A stretch of 64,000 bases of DNA from JALQUO01 sp964529685 (lineage in GTDB: Bacteria; Pseudomonadota; Alphaproteobacteria; Rickettsiales; Midichloriaceae). Below are positions 63,072 through 64,000 of this stretch, piece by piece; the first letter of the stretch is position 1, and every line of letters begins with the position of its first letter. Made by a program: the position numbers and the translations under genes. The notes under the pieces are model-generated. The model saw only the letters and a list, made by a program, of their open reading frames with translations. It ran no database searches and was not told the DNA's origin. Location: the NCBI GenBank assembly GCA_964529685.1, contig CAZGZC010000002.1:124001-188000 (forward strand), written 5' to 3'.

Positions 63072-64000
63072 ATGGCTACAACTATAGCTACAGCATTTAC
63101 TGGTACCGCCTCTAAAATGATAGGCAAAGTTGTTGGTAACACAGTTATAAATGCAATGTTTAAAAATGAAAGAATTAATAATGGTAAAAGATTAACTCAC
63201 ATCAATATACCTGAATCACCTGAAGGACAAATAATACCAAATGTTTATGGAAAGGTAAAGCTTAATGGTAGCATTATATGGATGTCTGATGTTGGTGAGA
63301 GAGTAAAAACTAGGAAGAAAAAAACTAAAACAGAAACTATAACTTATCTAGAATATAATTATACAGTATCACTCGCAATAGGTTTATGTGAAGGAGAAAT
63401 TTCATCTGTTGGTAAAATTTGGGCAGATGATGTTTTGATATCTAATGGTGCAAATAGCAGTAGTGTGAGGATATATTTAGGTAAGGAAGATCAAGAAGCA
63501 GATCCATTACTTGAGGCTTTGTACGATGAAGATGCTCCTAGATTTAGAGGACTAGCTTATGTAATAATTCAGGAATTAGATATCAGTCAGTTTGGAAATA
63601 AAATCCCTCAGTTTTCTTGTGAAGTAACTAGATATTCCAAAGACAAAGATTCTATTGAAACATTAGTAGAATCAATGATTATAATACCTGGCTGCGGTGA
63701 GTTTGTATATGATACAAAAGTACAAAATGAGAATATTGGCAGTGAAATTATATCTGTAAATCAACATCAGAAGCCTGCGATTGCCAATGCACGAGTCTCA
63801 CTTGAGCAGCTAAAGGCAACATTTCCTAATGTTATGTGGGTGGCACCTGTCGTTTGTTGGTTTGTTGATAATCTCACTGCTGATTATTGCAATGTTGTGC
63901 CGAAAATTGAAAAACGCAATATACAATATGAAAGTGAAGAGTGGAATGTAGCGGGAGTGACAAGACAAGATGCAGCAGAGGTGTTGAGAATTGGTGATCA
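63072..64000 (+). CDS. Gene transfer agent tail/baseplate protein with TIM-barrel-like domain (partial)
   Basis: The protein starts at the ATG at 63072 and runs off the window after about 309 codons. It begins MATTIATAFTGTASKMIGKVV and contains IPESPEGQIIPNVYGKVKLNG, IWMSDVGERV, YNYTVSLAIGLCEGEIS, IWADDVL and MIIIPGCGEFVYDTKV, the layout of the GTA g15-like megatron (host-specificity protein J relatives) of alphaproteobacteria. The LEQLKATFPNVMWVAPVVCW block starts the glycoside-hydrolase/TIM-barrel-like domain. Full-length family members are usually over 1100 residues. No neighbouring GTA genes can be seen because of the window edge. Confidence 0.9.
   Translation, partial: MATTIATAFTGTASKMIGKVVGNTVINAMFKNERINNGKRLTHINIPESPEGQIIPNVYGKVKLNGSIIWMSDVGERVKTRKKKTKTETITYLEYNYTVSLAIGLCEGEISSVGKIWADDVLISNGANSSSVRIYLGKEDQEADPLLEALYDEDAPRFRGLAYVIIQELDISQFGNKIPQFSCEVTRYSKDKDSIETLVESMIIIPGCGEFVYDTKVQNENIGSEIISVNQHQKPAIANARVSLEQLKATFPNVMWVAPVVCWFVDNLTADYCNVVPKIEKRNIQYESEEWNVAGVTRQDAAEVLRIGD

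Overview
The window is A+T-rich DNA (roughly two thirds A+T by eye, not counted) from an alphaproteobacterium. The gene set points to the order Rickettsiales, most likely a Midichloriaceae-like endosymbiont. The reasons are a scattered housekeeping gene order, a tail gene of the alphaproteobacterial gene transfer agent, an NAD-dependent GDH of the 180-kDa class, Coq7 and UbiD, a COG4120/COG1101-type ABC transporter, flagellar genes (flgG-flgA) and the cbb3-oxidase assembly gene ccoS. Flagellar and cbb3 genes together are known from Midichloria-type Rickettsiales. The genus is an inference; no 16S rRNA is present.

Layout. 1-8.4 kb: a double-domain Ddl fusion with hemJ, then an orphan gene with coq7 and dksA, dnaX-ybaB, and a family-4-like uracil-DNA glycosylase. 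8.4-16 kb: a hypothetical gene, nnrD, a decayed gene, birA, gltX, a short PRPP synthetase, rplS, ubiD and HU. 16-20 kb: rplK-rplA-rplJ behind a duplicated promoter, an M23 peptidase translationally coupled to a 50-residue ccoS, and tRNA-Trp. 20-30.8 kb: phaB-like reductase, MFS transporter, class II aldolase-like protein, porin, cysS, a spermidine-synthase-like protein, rpsT, rpsD, a lipoprotein, cdsA and glmM. 30.8-45.1 kb is the most unusual part: sugE and a pair of fast-diverging paralogues, tRNA-Thr, an ABC transporter, rsfS, a TPR-like membrane protein, uppS, tsf, yajC, a coiled-coil protein, kdsB, gmk, an orphan protein, a cold-shock gene, a BPL_N protein and a MidA/NDUFAF7 methyltransferase. 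45.2-58 kb: giant GDH, a methyltransferase, murF, a fatty-acid desaturase, a small lipoprotein, nuoG and lpdA. 58-64 kb: an amino-acid-binding lipoprotein, tRNA-Leu, flgG-flgA, dnaA, a small paralogue, a thrS fragment and the start of a GTA TIM-barrel-like tail gene running off the end.

The strongest pattern beyond ordinary annotation is repeated local copying of gene pieces in direct orientation. Three copies look perfect by eye: 346 bp of tsf, 151 bp of sugE and 138 bp of midA. Others are decayed: the hypothetical/csp junction, murF, the lpdA C-terminus and an isolated thrS fragment. There are also short in-frame or promoter tandem repeats (17, 18, 21 and 30 bp). The pattern fits ongoing tandem duplication followed by partial deletion and decay.

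Metabolically the window covers cell-wall and envelope precursors (Ddl, MurF, GlmM, UppS, KdsB), lipid synthesis (CdsA, desaturase), respiration (NuoG, Coq7, UbiD, CcoS, MidA), use of host glutamate (GDH, LpdA) and translation. Several classic operons are broken: rplKAJ lacks rplL-rpoBC, and tsf lacks rpsB-pyrH-frr.
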